Below are positions 18,260 through 28,445 of a stretch of 64,000 bases of DNA, piece after piece; position 1 is the stretch's first letter; the number at the start of each line of letters is the position of its first letter. Origin of the DNA: an uncultured Prevotellaceae bacterium. GTDB taxonomy: Bacteria; Bacteroidota; Bacteroidia; Bacteroidales; Bacteroidaceae. Where the stretch lies: the NCBI GenBank assembly GCA_947305005.1, contig CAMZCM010000001.1, forward strand, positions 1 to 64,000, read 5' to 3'. Position numbers and translations under genes: made by a program. The notes below the pieces were generated by a model, which did not search any database, had not been told where the DNA came from, and worked only from the letters and a program-made list of their open reading frames with translations.

Positions 18260-21016
18260 TCAGCGTACAGCGATCTTTCGTGCTGGACCATCATCGGGTT
18301 TGACAAGATAGATGCCCCGACGTAAATTATGAAGAGAAAGGCTATGATGTAACCATGTATCCAAGACAACTTGGCCGGAGAGGTCAAAGAGCTGAATATG
18401 AATGGGTGCAACGCCAGAACGTAAATGTATGCATTGCGTGGAATCATCGTAGAAAAAATCATCAGAGCTGACATCAGAGATGTTATCTGTCATGATGGTT
18501 TCACCAATGATAAGGTAGCCGACTTGCTCTGCTTTCACCCGAGTGTAGGAGGTGCTTTTTTCACGATCTTTCAGTAAAATGGCACTTTCGCAGTCACGTT
18601 GGCTGATGCGTAAAGTGGCGGTTATGGTGTCGTTTTCTGTCTGCATCTGTCCAAAGAGATGAGGGATGCTAGAGAATGGGATACCATAGCGAAGCAGATA
18701 ACCGTCTGTGAAGGCATCTCCGACAGCATCCTGTGGCGTGCGGCCGACATAAAGGTGATGCCCAAGAAGGCTGCCTGTGCCTGGAGTTGCTGCGAGGAAG
18801 GCGATACGCTCGCAGGCATTGGCATTGGCGTTTCTTCCTTCGAAACGTAATCGTATATCAAACCCTTCGCAGGTGATATCCTTCACGGCGGCGGTTGCTG
18901 GCAATGATGAACATCGGCTATTGAGTGATGCCAAAACGATAGGGAGGGTATTAAACGGCTGCTTAAAGCTGATATGTTGCCATTGTGTTCCAACACTGTC
19001 TGCTATTCCAACACACGCTTGCACTCCTTGCCAATCATAGTGTCCTTGGGGAAGGGCTAAGAGAGAGAGGGTGTCGGGATTGAGGAAGGTGGGGTGCTCT
19101 TGATAGTCCCATGTACCAAGACACAGATCAAATACAGTGGAAGTTGTATTCTGTAAAGAGGCTGTGAGGGGCATTTTGTTTTTGTAAGTGGGTATGCCGA
19201 GTATGACCGCTGGTGTCTGGCTGAATGAAGGCTTGGGAAGCACAGGCTGCCACGACTCACGGACAAGTGACTGACAAAGGAGCACTGGAGAGTCAGGCTG
19301 GCGGAGGGCGATGCTGGCATTAATGGTGTTGGAAGACTTCAAGGGACCAGAGGCGTTTGCGGAAGTAACCTCTAACTGTGCGTTGGTTTGCAATAGTGTA
19401 GGCGAGAGTGTAGCGAACGTGGCTTGTTGCTGTGATAGTGTGTCATAGCTCAGGCCTCCATCATAACTGCACTTAAAGATGAAATGGTCTATCTGTTCAC
19501 CGTTTTTGTCTGTCCAGTGGAACTGAAGTTTTCCATCAGCGTTGACGCCATCATAGCTTAAAGAGGGCGCCTCATATACTCTCCAGATGGGAATGACCTC
19601 GCCCTCACGCTGAAAGAAATAGGGTGGAGTAGTTGCGGAATAATATTCTCCTGCAGGGGTGAGTTTTGCAGAAGAGGAAATAATCATTCGTTTCTCTTCC
19701 ACCCAATTATAGATGCTATAGCGCTCGATGAATGAACAGGTGTCCATAACCGTGAGAATGTCCTTGAGATCGCGTAATTGTTTCTGCTGTTGAGCCTCGC
19801 TGCCTGACGGCCACCCTTCCTTGGTCCAATTAGCACCATTGTTCCATTCTTTTATCCAAAGGGGGCGACCCGTACGCAGATGTACCGTCCTTAGTTTCTC
19901 GTACCATTCGCGGCCGCTGAGTCCGCCCCAATAGGCATGGAGGACAACATAATCGACACGAAAGTTCCGTCGCCGCGCCTCTTCCATAAAATTATAGAGC
20001 CATGTGAAGTCGGTTGTGGCTGGTGAGCCCAATCTTAGGCCTGTCCGTAGAAGCATCGGCCATTCCTCGATAGCGCGAGCTACAGAGACATTGGATTGCT
20101 CACTGTGATCGGGCTCATTGTACCCGATGAGGTGTGAGACATCGTTCAGCGAATAGACTTTTGACAGGTTTCCTCCTGCTCCCCATTTTTCCGGGACATA
20201 TTCTTGATTGCGACTATATCGAATGGCGTCGGTATCTCCCGAAGGGCTGGTGCCCCAATTGTAATACCAGGTGCTATTAGTGAAGTCGGCTTGCTGTTGT
20301 GCGAATTTGAGTCCTTCAGGCATAGAGGACCAACTGGAACCAGCCCAGCCTTTCTTGGAGGGATACTGCCATCGCATGATGTGAATGCTGCTGACTTTGC
20401 CGTCAAGTTCTGGGGGAAGCTGTGTTAGTTGGATATCGTGATCATCGGCGATAAAGACACGACTGTAGCCCATGCCATCGGGCTCACAAGCCAATGTCGC
20501 TGCATAACCACGCCGTAACACCATGGAGTGCACACGATTCTCCAATCTAAAAGGGCGGCATAAATCCTCAGGGACGTCATCGGAAGCCGCATTGGTGTAA
20601 TAATAAGAAGGCGACATAAGCTCTTCTTCGCCTTTATAGTCGGTTTCTGCATAGAGGGAGAGAGCTTGGAAATCACGGGCATGAGCCATGACGACGGCTC
20701 CATGGCGATAGACGACTACGCGGGCATTCGTGTCGGCATCCATTGGTTGTCCATTGATGAGAATGCGATCAGCATAGTTACTCAGAACCTCGTTGGGCTT
20801 TAAACTGTCAAAGAACAACCACGCATCAGGAGAGCATAGATTTATCGTTGCATTGGCTGCTATGGCCTCGGTGGTGGCAGTGAGATGAAGGTCGATGGCT
20901 TCTGTCAGAGTGAGCGGATGAGTGATGCGCTCAAAGTTTTGTGCAGGGTATGGGTCTGCCGCTTGTATAGTAGCAGAAGCCATCATGAGGAGAAAGAGTA
21001 GGAGATACTTATTCAT
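18260..21016 (-). CDS. Secreted GH128-like (Asl1-type) glycoside hydrolase
   Basis: This 918-residue protein has a signal peptide (residues 1-20). An N-terminal region (about 25-200) is shared in outline with the protein at 58419-63194. A catalytic domain resembling the Asl1/GH128 endo-beta-1,3-glucanase fold lies at about 205-460. The likely acid/base is Glu301 in GYNEPDHSEQ, and the likely nucleophile is Glu390 in PLWIKEWNNG. A fibronectin-like segment and further beta-rich domains follow. The end (VQLFDLSGQVVLD-like, NLRRGIYLVKP) resembles a type IX secretion sorting domain. It is divergent from the hybrid regulator, so regulation by that protein is plausible. The beta-1,3-glucan specificity is inferred from the family only. 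Confidence 0.78.
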   Translation of the reverse strand: MNKYLLLFLLMMASATIQAADPYPAQNFERITHPLTLTEAIDLHLTATTEAIAANATINLCSPDAWLFFDSLKPNEVLSNYADRILINGQPMDADTNARVVVYRHGAVVMAHARDFQALSLYAETDYKGEEELMSPSYYYTNAASDDVPEDLCRPFRLENRVHSMVLRRGYAATLACEPDGMGYSRVFIADDHDIQLTQLPPELDGKVSSIHIMRWQYPSKKGWAGSSWSSMPEGLKFAQQQADFTNSTWYYNWGTSPSGDTDAIRYSRNQEYVPEKWGAGGNLSKVYSLNDVSHLIGYNEPDHSEQSNVSVARAIEEWPMLLRTGLRLGSPATTDFTWLYNFMEEARRRNFRVDYVVLHAYWGGLSGREWYEKLRTVHLRTGRPLWIKEWNNGANWTKEGWPSGSEAQQQKQLRDLKDILTVMDTCSFIERYSIYNWVEEKRMIISSSAKLTPAGEYYSATTPPYFFQREGEVIPIWRVYEAPSLSYDGVNADGKLQFHWTDKNGEQIDHFIFKCSYDGGLSYDTLSQQQATFATLSPTLLQTNAQLEVTSANASGPLKSSNTINASIALRQPDSPVLLCQSLVRESWQPVLPKPSFSQTPAVILGIPTYKNKMPLTASLQNTTSTVFDLCLGTWDYQEHPTFLNPDTLSLLALPQGHYDWQGVQACVGIADSVGTQWQHISFKQPFNTLPIVLASLNSRCSSLPATAAVKDITCEGFDIRLRFEGRNANANACERIAFLAATPGTGSLLGHHLYVGRTPQDAVGDAFTDGYLLRYGIPFSSIPHLFGQMQTENDTITATLRISQRDCESAILLKDREKSTSYTRVKAEQVGYLIIGETIMTDNISDVSSDDFFYDDSTQCIHLRSGVAPIHIQLFDLSGQVVLDTWLHHSLSLHNLRRGIYLVKPDDGPARKIAVR

Positions 21017-21057
21017 TTAATTCGCTATTTTTCTTAGGCTATTAAATTTTTCCTCTG

Positions 21058-21065
21058 CAAAAATA
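21058..21065 (-). promoter_or_regulatory. Promoter -7 element of the first GH128-like gene
   Basis: TATTTTTG on the minus strand is 41 bases upstream of the ATG at 21016. It lies within the 189-base divergent region shared with the hybrid regulator. Confidence 0.5.
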
Positions 21066-21172
21066 TGACATACGAAGATCATGGAAGTGGAAATAACGGT
21101 GAAAAAGGTCGAAAAACAAATAATTGAAGGTTGTTTCGACCATATAGATGGATGAATATAACAGCAAATACT

Positions 21173-21180
21173 TATCTTTG
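21173..21180 (+). promoter_or_regulatory. Promoter -7 element of the hybrid two-component regulator
   Basis: TATCTTTG is 25 bases before the ATG at 21206. The -33 position has no clear TTTG. Confidence 0.5.
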
Positions 21181-21205
21181 CGGGCAGAATAGGAAAAGAC
21201 AGAAA

Positions 21206-24200
21206 ATGGAAAGATTTAAAAGAAGCTGGGTATTGTTCCTTCTTATCCCTGTTTGGGCCTTGGCACAGACTGCGACGCAGGGATTGGCATTCCAAAACTT
21301 TCGCCTGTACGATCAGCTGCCTGACAATGAAGTGCGGTGCTTGTACCATGATAACATGGGCTTTGTTTGGATAGGAACAAAACAGGGGCTATGCCGTTAT
21401 GACGGTTATCGCATCATGACCATTCGTAATACGCCGGAGCATCCCCATTGGCTGGCGGCCAACAGCGTGAACGATATCATTGGTGATCATCATGAGAGGT
21501 TGTGGGTGGCTACGAAGAATGGGCTCACGAGAATGAATATGAGAGATGGCTCATTGCGGCATTACCATTTGAAAGATTTCGATAATAGCGACATGGTAAA
21601 ACGTCTGCTCTACAGTCGCTCAGGACGCCTTTGGGTCGGTACTGAAGGTGGGCTCTATATCTGGGACGAGGAAGCGGATACTCTGGAACTTCTTTGCAAC
21701 CGACGAGGAAATGCAGCCGTTCCCCATTGTTCTGTAACATGTTTAAAGGAAGATCATGCAGGATATATCTGGGTAGGGACATGGGACAAAGGTCTTTATC
21801 GCTACAACCCGTCCGATGGCTCTTGGTATGAACTTCCACGTTTCAATGATGCAAATTCTGCACAGTGTATTACACCTGCCAAAGACGGTTCTTTATGGGT
21901 AGGAACGTGGGGGCACGGGCTTTATAAGATTCTGAACCCCTACGATACGGGACGTCCCCTCAACTTTCGGCATTATGTGAACGCAAACACCGATGGCGCC
22001 CTCTCCTCCGATATTATTTGGCGCTTTTGCGATGATTCTGTCACGCATCGCCTTTGGGTGGGGACGCAGTCAGGACTTAGTTATATTGACGAAGGAACAG
22101 ATCAGCCTTCTGCATTATTGGACGGGAACTATTCTTCGCCTTACTTTTTAGGCAGTGGAGTTAACCCCCTGTTTATTGATGAGAATGGACTTTTCTGGGT
22201 CAATGTATCAGGAAAGGGAATCCTGACGGCTCAGCTTCGTCCTTCTCCCTTTCTCCATGCCAGACTGCCCAAGCCTTGGGAGGATGAGGGAATGATATCC
22301 TGTATAAAACTGATGGATGACAGCGAGATATTGGTAGGAGTTTCCAATAAAGGTCTGCTGCGAATAAGTGGCGAGAAGAATCAGTATTATGCCTCGCCCT
22401 CCACCTTGCATACCATACAACCTCTTTCTGATGGACGAATACTTGTTGGTACTGACCTCAATGGGGTGATGCTCTTTGATGGAAAGGGCCTCCAACCGCT
22501 TTATCATTCTGGCAATGCCTCGTGGTTAGGTGACCGATGTGTTTATGCTATCCATGAACTTCCTGGTAATCATCTGCTTTTCGGAACGTGGCGCGGGCTT
22601 AGCTTGTTACGGGCCGACGGGCAAGGAACACATTTTGAAAATCTTGCGACGAGTGGTGCTGCCTCTCTAGCAACTGCACGTATCCGATACATCACAAGAA
22701 GTTCTACCGACACCCTTTGGTTGGGCACGGATGGATCGGGTATCATCAGATTGACAGGCGATCTGTTGCACCCTGAAAGCTTAAAGCAGACTACGTATAT
22801 CCGTTTGGCTGACTCTGATTTTGAGATACCGCGCATCTTACGAATTGTTGTGGATGGAAAAGGACGCATTTGGGCTAGTTCCGTCGAAGCCGGTTTGTTG
22901 CGCTATGATGCAAAACGTGATGCCTTCATTAGCGCTGGTCCCTCATTAGGAATACCAGATACAGATATTTTCAACGTAGAATCGACAGCCGACGGTTCTT
23001 TGTGGATTTCGGCTCGTCAAAGTCTTATATGGCTTCGTCTGGATAATAATGATCAAGTTGTGGGCTTGCGCTTTTTCCCACGTAACAATGATGTTCCCTA
23101 TAATGAATATTTCGTTGAAGGAGCCTCGGACCAGATTGATGGAGGCCCGCTCTGCTTTGCGGGTTCTGGTGGCTATGTCTGTTTTATGCCACATGATGTT
23201 GTCCCTGTTGGAATGACCATAGGCCATAAGCGCCATGTCGCGATTGTAGAGATACGCGTTAATGGTCAGATAATGGGAGAGGGTGAACGTCATCCGGCTT
23301 TTGTTCCTGCGAAAACGATTACCTTGCAACCTTCCGACCGAGAACTGACGATTTCCTTTTCTGCATTCAATTTTGAAGCGCCTGATGCGACCCACTATGC
23401 CTATCGGCTTCGAGGTTTTGAAGATAAATGGCACTATACGTTGCATGGTGTGAATACAGCCGTCTATACTAAATTACCAGCGGGTAACTTTACATTTGAA
23501 TTGCGAGCAACGGATGCCAATGGCGTCTGGGACGAACATACTCAAAGACTGCAGGTACATGTGCTCGCACCCGTTTATCTCAGATGGTATGCGTGGCTGC
23601 TTTATTTATTGATATTTGCTGTATTTATGGCATTTACTATCGCCTACTTGCGCCGACGTCAACATGAACAACGGGAGGTGGCAATGGCACGTATGGAAAA
23701 GGAACAGGCAGAACTGCTGAATCACAAGAAGTTGCAATTCTATACCAACATCAGCCATGACCTGATGACACCACTCACCATTATTTCTTCAGCTGTATCA
23801 CAGATGCAACAGACGGGACAGGCAACGGAACTTCCGCTTGTGGCTTCCAATACAGATCGACTCATGAGGATGATCCAACAGCTCTTGGAATTCCGCAAAG
23901 CAGAGACTGGCAACCTACATCTGCGTGTCAGTCGTGCCAATCTCGCTGATTTCATGCGCCATGAGTTGGAGAGCATACGTCCGATGGCTCGTCAGCGGCA
24001 GATTCAACTCACTCTCACGTGCCAACCAGAACAACTTACAGCTTATTTTGACAATGACAAACTGGATAAGATTCTCTTCAATCTGATTTCAAACGCTGTC
24101 AAATATGGTAGAGAGGGAGGCTATATACACGTGGAAGTAATTAGTACCGATGGGCAAACAGCCATCATCAACGTGCGTGACAATGGTATCGGTATAGCAG

Positions 24201-25243
24201 AAGATAAACTGCCTCAGCTCTTTACACGTTTCTACGAAGGAGAACATCGCTGGGCTCATACTTTCGGAAATGGTATCGGGCTTTCTCTCGTTCGTGATCT
24301 TACACAATTGCACCATGGTACTGTCAGTGTGCAGAGCCTACTTGGAGAAGGTAGTACCTTTACGTTAAGTATCCCCATCGCACGTGAAGCATATACAGAA
24401 GATGAAATAGAAGAGAAGGACAACAATACTCAGCCTGAGCTCTTATCAGAGCAGCCGACACATTTGGACAACAATGCTGCATATCTGCTTCTTGTTGAAG
24501 ACAATGAAGAGTTGCTGCACTTGCTTGAGAATCTCTTGAGTCGTCAATATCACATTCTTACGGCCTACAATGGCAGAGAGGCCATAGAAGTACTGGAGAA
24601 TGAGCGCATAGATCTTGTTGTGACTGATGTGATGATGCCCATCATGGATGGCGTAGCTTTAACGGAGGAAATCAGACGCCGTAATGAGTGGAAGGACTTA
24701 CCCGTTATTATGCTGACAGCCAAACGTGATGATGAGGACCGTGCCGAAGCGTACAGGGCTGGAGCAAGTGCCTACATCACCAAGCCTTTCAATACCAATG
24801 TCCTGCTTTCACGTATCAATAATCTCTTGCAGCAAAAGAAACAGGCACGTCAACAGGTCAATGAGCAATTATATGGTGTCATTCAAGATGTACAACTTGC
24901 CGAAAGCGATCAGGAATTCTTAGACCGTTGTGCACAATGTGTCAAACGACATCTTTCAGATTCAGAGTTTGAGCTCCCCGTTCTTGCTGCAGAGATGGCT
25001 GTGTCTGTTTCCACTCTTTATAAGCGTATTCGCTCACTCACAGGACAAAACACGACCTCCTTCATTCGTTCAATACGTATGAAAATGGCTGCTGAATTGT
25101 TACGTAAGAATCCCAATACCCGCATCGCTGATCTGGCATATGCCGTTGGGTATAGTGATCCTAAGTATTTTTCTTCCTGTTTCAAGAAGGAGTTCGGTCT
25201 TCTGCCACGAGAATGGTTGGAACAACAAAACATTTCAGGCTAA
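21206..25243 (+). CDS. Hybrid two-component system regulator (HTCS)
   Basis: This 1,345-residue protein combines a sensor kinase, a response regulator and a DNA-binding domain. In order: a signal peptide; a periplasmic two-propeller sensor of Reg_prop repeats (about 20-700, e.g. MGFVWIGTKQGLCRYDG); a Y_Y_Y domain (about 720-790); a membrane helix (about 795-820); a HisKA domain with His851 in NISHDLMTPL; a HATPase domain with the GNGIGLSLV box; a receiver with phospho-acceptor Asp1141 in VVTDVMMPIMDG; and an AraC-type DNA-binding domain at the end. The H-box has Met where Arg or Lys is usual. HTCS proteins sense oligosaccharides and activate neighbouring glycan genes. The flanking GH128-like and GH2 genes are the likely targets. 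Translation is taken from the ATG that gives a proper signal peptide. Confidence 0.95.
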   Translation: MERFKRSWVLFLLIPVWALAQTATQGLAFQNFRLYDQLPDNEVRCLYHDNMGFVWIGTKQGLCRYDGYRIMTIRNTPEHPHWLAANSVNDIIGDHHERLWVATKNGLTRMNMRDGSLRHYHLKDFDNSDMVKRLLYSRSGRLWVGTEGGLYIWDEEADTLELLCNRRGNAAVPHCSVTCLKEDHAGYIWVGTWDKGLYRYNPSDGSWYELPRFNDANSAQCITPAKDGSLWVGTWGHGLYKILNPYDTGRPLNFRHYVNANTDGALSSDIIWRFCDDSVTHRLWVGTQSGLSYIDEGTDQPSALLDGNYSSPYFLGSGVNPLFIDENGLFWVNVSGKGILTAQLRPSPFLHARLPKPWEDEGMISCIKLMDDSEILVGVSNKGLLRISGEKNQYYASPSTLHTIQPLSDGRILVGTDLNGVMLFDGKGLQPLYHSGNASWLGDRCVYAIHELPGNHLLFGTWRGLSLLRADGQGTHFENLATSGAASLATARIRYITRSSTDTLWLGTDGSGIIRLTGDLLHPESLKQTTYIRLADSDFEIPRILRIVVDGKGRIWASSVEAGLLRYDAKRDAFISAGPSLGIPDTDIFNVESTADGSLWISARQSLIWLRLDNNDQVVGLRFFPRNNDVPYNEYFVEGASDQIDGGPLCFAGSGGYVCFMPHDVVPVGMTIGHKRHVAIVEIRVNGQIMGEGERHPAFVPAKTITLQPSDRELTISFSAFNFEAPDATHYAYRLRGFEDKWHYTLHGVNTAVYTKLPAGNFTFELRATDANGVWDEHTQRLQVHVLAPVYLRWYAWLLYLLIFAVFMAFTIAYLRRRQHEQREVAMARMEKEQAELLNHKKLQFYTNISHDLMTPLTIISSAVSQMQQTGQATELPLVASNTDRLMRMIQQLLEFRKAETGNLHLRVSRANLADFMRHELESIRPMARQRQIQLTLTCQPEQLTAYFDNDKLDKILFNLISNAVKYGREGGYIHVEVISTDGQTAIINVRDNGIGIAEDKLPQLFTRFYEGEHRWAHTFGNGIGLSLVRDLTQLHHGTVSVQSLLGEGSTFTLSIPIAREAYTEDEIEEKDNNTQPELLSEQPTHLDNNAAYLLLVEDNEELLHLLENLLSRQYHILTAYNGREAIEVLENERIDLVVTDVMMPIMDGVALTEEIRRRNEWKDLPVIMLTAKRDDEDRAEAYRAGASAYITKPFNTNVLLSRINNLLQQKKQARQQVNEQLYGVIQDVQLAESDQEFLDRCAQCVKRHLSDSEFELPVLAAEMAVSVSTLYKRIRSLTGQNTTSFIRSIRMKMAAELLRKNPNTRIADLAYAVGYSDPKYFSSCFKKEFGLLPREWLEQQNISG

Positions 25244-25292
25244 GATTCTTTGAAAAATAGGGATATGTACACGTGCGTGACGTTTTTTTTTG

Positions 25293-25300
25293 TACCTTTA
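25293..25300 (+). promoter_or_regulatory. Promoter -7 element of the GH2 gene
   Basis: TACCTTTA, one base off the consensus, follows a run of nine T residues and is 22 bases before the ATG at 25323. Position and spacing fit a promoter that could be controlled by the preceding HTCS. Confidence 0.45.
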
Positions 25301-25322
25301 CGCCCACAAAAGTTCATCAGAT

Positions 25323-28007
25323 ATGAAACGTCTTCTTTTTCTCCTCTTATATGTGGCGTGTTACGGTTCTGTTACAGCACAACGTATGATTTCTCTTGCC
25401 GGTAGCTGGCAATTGTCCTCCCGACTGGAGGTTTCCTCTGTAAACCTGCCCGGTTCGTTGCTCACCAACGGACTTGGTGATGAGGTGAGTATCAAGACCC
25501 ACTGGACAGGTTCGCTTTACGATTCCAGCTACTATTACAACCCCTTCATGGAGCGTTATCGCAAAGCGGGAGAGATGAAGTTGCCCTTCTTCCTAACTCC
25601 TGCGAAGCACTTTGTGGGCGAAGTGACCTACAAGCGTACAGTGATCATCCCGAAGGCGTGGAAGAAACGGCGTGTGACCTTGTTTCTTGAGCGTCCGCAT
25701 ATAGAGACTACAGTTGTAGTGAACGGACACGAAATAGGACATCAGCTGTCGCTCAGTGTGCCACACCAGTATGACATTACAGATGCTATTCGCTTCGGGA
25801 AAGAGAATAAAATAGAGATTCGCGTTTACAATGGTATAGAGAATGTCTGTGTGGGACAGGACTCACACAGTGTCACTGACCAGACGCAGGGTAACTGGAA
25901 CGGCATCGCGGGTCGCATAGAGCTGCAGGCTGCACCAATCATCTATCGGAAGCGTGTCGTCACTGATCTCGCTACAGGCACGGCCCGCATCACCATTAAT
26001 GACAAAGAATATGTGGCGCAGGTTCCTAATGCCAAGCCTTGGAGTGAGCACCAACCACAGCTTTATACCACGACGGTCAACGTGGATGGAGAGCCTGTCA
26101 GTGTGACTTTCGGCTTCCGTGAGGTAGCTATCCAAGGTCAAGATATTATGCTCAATGGACAGCGCATTCATTTGCGAGGGACGGTGGAGAATTGTTGCTT
26201 CCCTGAGACAGGTTTTCCACCTACTGACACTGCTTCCTGGATGCGGATTATCCAGCAATGCAAAGATTATGGACTGAACCACATGAGGTTTCACAGTTAT
26301 TGTCCGCCTGAAGCAGCCTTCGTTGCCGCTGACCGTCTGGGCTTTTATTTCCAGCCCGAAGGTCCGTCGTGGCCAAATCATGGGGTGAAGTTGGGCAATG
26401 GAATGGCTATTGACGATTATCTGACACAAGAGTGCAAGGCAATATTGGATCATTATGGCCATCACCCTTCTTTCATTATGTTGGCCGCTGGTAATGAGCC
26501 TGCTGGTAAATGGGTGGATTGGGGTGTGCGCTTCGTGAGAGAAATGAAAGAGCACGATCCTTCACGCATCTACGCTACTGCCTCCGTGGGCGGTGGTTGG
26601 GAGTGGGATAGTGGTTCTGAGTATCATGTCAAAGGTGGGGCGCGTGGCTTAGAATGGAACCGTCAACAGCCGAATAGCAGCGATGACTTTACGGAACTGA
26701 TTCTGCATCCCAGGAACTTCAAGGGCGAGATTTGTAATGAACCGCTTATCAGCCATGAGCAAGGACAATGGTGCGCTTTTCCAGACTTCCGAGAGATCTC
26801 GCAATACACAGGTGCTTACAAGGCTGCTAACTTCGAGATCTTTCGTGACCTGCTCAAAGCCAATGGCATGGAAGGACAAGCTGAGAAGTTCCTGATGGCA
26901 AGCGGACGACTTCAGGTGCTAGCGTACAAGTATGAGATAGAGCGCCACCTCCGAACCTCTGGCTATGCTGGCTTCCAGCTCTTAGGTCTCAATGATTACA
27001 GTGGTCAGGGAACAGCACTCGTAGGAGCTCTTAATGTCCATTGGCGCGAGAAAGGCTATTGTACGGCAGCGGATTGGCGCGAGTTCTGTTCAGACAGAGT
27101 GCCTCTCGCCTGCTTTCCGCGCTTTACTTTTGAGACAACAGATACCGTGAAGATTGGGGTAGGCCTGTACGATACCCAACCTGAAAAAAACAATCTCGCC
27201 CTTGCTTATACCATTACCTGTGGTGACAAGTTATTGCAGAAAGGCTGTTGTGCGGCAGGCGATAATATCACGTTTGTTCCCAAAGATATTCCAGAAGCCT
27301 CCAAACTGACGCTTACCATCGTGGCTGATGCGGAGCATAAGAACCATTGGGACTTCTGGGTTTATCCGAAAGCTCCTGTCGTGGCTCCTGCAAAAGATAT
27401 CTTGATTACCTTCGACATGGATTCTGCCCTCACGGCTCTCGCCGCAAAACGCTCTGTTCTTCTGATTGCTTCAGGTTGTATCCGTTATGGAGCCGATGTG
27501 GTACATCGTTTCCTTCCCGTTTTTTGGAATACTTCTTGGTTCAAGATGAAACCGCCTCACACGACAGGAGCCTATATCCAAGACAAGCACGCCGTCTTTC
27601 AGGATTTCCCGACGGATGACTGGCAAGACTTGCAGTGGTGGGAGCTCACCAATCGCGCCCAGTGTATGAACCTTGCAGAGTTCCCGAAGGACTATCAGCC
27701 TGTGGTGCAGCCTATTGACACTTGGCATCTGTCCCGCAAACTCGCTATGCTCTTTGAAGCCAACGTCCTCGGAGGAAAATTGCTGATGACAACCTTTGAC
27801 ATCACTCATGACCTGAAACACAGAATGGTGGCGCGTCAGCTTCGTCAGAGCATTCTCAAATACATGTCTTCGTTAGACTTTCGTCCCACGTTGACCTTGG
27901 AACCAGATATTGTTCGTCATTTGTATGAGCGTGCAGCTCCAGCCGTGAATATGTTCACCAACGACTCGCCCGATGAACTGAAGCCCAATCTGTCCCCGAA
28001 GCCTTAG
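25323..28007 (+). CDS. Secreted glycoside hydrolase family 2 enzyme
   Basis: This 894-residue protein has a signal peptide (about 1-20). A jelly-roll sugar-binding domain (about 25-180) is followed by an immunoglobulin-like domain and a TIM barrel (about 270-500). The catalytic pair is probably Glu392 in MLAAGNEPAG and Glu479 in ISHEQGQW. The long C-terminal region (about 580-894) is not assigned. GH2 enzymes remove beta-linked galactose, glucuronic acid or mannose; the substrate is not readable here. The gene starts 79 bases after the HTCS stop and has its own promoter element. No TonB or SusD partner is adjacent, which is unusual for a polysaccharide locus. Confidence 0.8.
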   Translation: MKRLLFLLLYVACYGSVTAQRMISLAGSWQLSSRLEVSSVNLPGSLLTNGLGDEVSIKTHWTGSLYDSSYYYNPFMERYRKAGEMKLPFFLTPAKHFVGEVTYKRTVIIPKAWKKRRVTLFLERPHIETTVVVNGHEIGHQLSLSVPHQYDITDAIRFGKENKIEIRVYNGIENVCVGQDSHSVTDQTQGNWNGIAGRIELQAAPIIYRKRVVTDLATGTARITINDKEYVAQVPNAKPWSEHQPQLYTTTVNVDGEPVSVTFGFREVAIQGQDIMLNGQRIHLRGTVENCCFPETGFPPTDTASWMRIIQQCKDYGLNHMRFHSYCPPEAAFVAADRLGFYFQPEGPSWPNHGVKLGNGMAIDDYLTQECKAILDHYGHHPSFIMLAAGNEPAGKWVDWGVRFVREMKEHDPSRIYATASVGGGWEWDSGSEYHVKGGARGLEWNRQQPNSSDDFTELILHPRNFKGEICNEPLISHEQGQWCAFPDFREISQYTGAYKAANFEIFRDLLKANGMEGQAEKFLMASGRLQVLAYKYEIERHLRTSGYAGFQLLGLNDYSGQGTALVGALNVHWREKGYCTAADWREFCSDRVPLACFPRFTFETTDTVKIGVGLYDTQPEKNNLALAYTITCGDKLLQKGCCAAGDNITFVPKDIPEASKLTLTIVADAEHKNHWDFWVYPKAPVVAPAKDILITFDMDSALTALAAKRSVLLIASGCIRYGADVVHRFLPVFWNTSWFKMKPPHTTGAYIQDKHAVFQDFPTDDWQDLQWWELTNRAQCMNLAEFPKDYQPVVQPIDTWHLSRKLAMLFEANVLGGKLLMTTFDITHDLKHRMVARQLRQSILKYMSSLDFRPTLTLEPDIVRHLYERAAPAVNMFTNDSPDELKPNLSPKP

Positions 28008-28041
28008 TAACACCCTATAAAAAGAAAAATAGGGAAAAACG

Positions 28042-28071
28042 TTTGCGTATTGTCGTTTTTTTGTACCTTTG
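28042..28071 (+). promoter_or_regulatory. Promoter of the MerR-family gene
   Basis: TTTG (28042-28045) and TACCTTTG (28064-28071) are spaced 18 bases apart, close to the Bacteroidetes optimum. The ATG at 28098 is 26 bases downstream. Confidence 0.6.
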
Positions 28072-28097
28072 CCCTCAGAAACCAAAAAGAATCAGCT

Positions 28098-28445
28098 ATG
28101 GCTTTGAATCTAGACAAAGACTTGAAGCAATTCTATTCCATTGCCGAGGTCAGTGAGATGTTTCATCTTCCCGCTTCATTGCTGCGTTATTGGGAGAAGG
28201 AGTTTCCTACCATCAAACCTAAGAAAAGTGGCAATAACATCAGGATGTACACCAAGGATGATATTGAAGAAATACGCTTGGTGAACGATCTGGTGAAAGG
28301 ACGTAACATGAAACTGGCTGCGGCACGCGAACTGATTCAGCGGAATCGTAATGGAGTCCGTAATAGCAACGATTTACTGAATCGCATGACCAATGTTCGC
28401 GAACAATTGATGCTGATTAAAAAAGAATTAGACTCTTTGGTTTAG
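28098..28445 (+). CDS. MerR-family transcriptional regulator
   Basis: This 115-residue protein has an N-terminal MerR-type helix-turn-helix (about residues 10-80; FYSIAEVSEMFHLPASLLRYW, then NNIRMYTKDDIEEI). A short C-terminal coiled coil (about 85-115) is likely to mediate dimerisation. There are no cysteines for metal sensing and no large ligand-binding domain, so the signal is unknown. Small MerR proteins of this type next to relA are common in Bacteroidetes. Its 3' end overlaps that of convergent relA by four bases. Confidence 0.88.
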   Translation: MALNLDKDLKQFYSIAEVSEMFHLPASLLRYWEKEFPTIKPKKSGNNIRMYTKDDIEEIRLVNDLVKGRNMKLAAARELIQRNRNGVRNSNDLLNRMTNVREQLMLIKKELDSLV

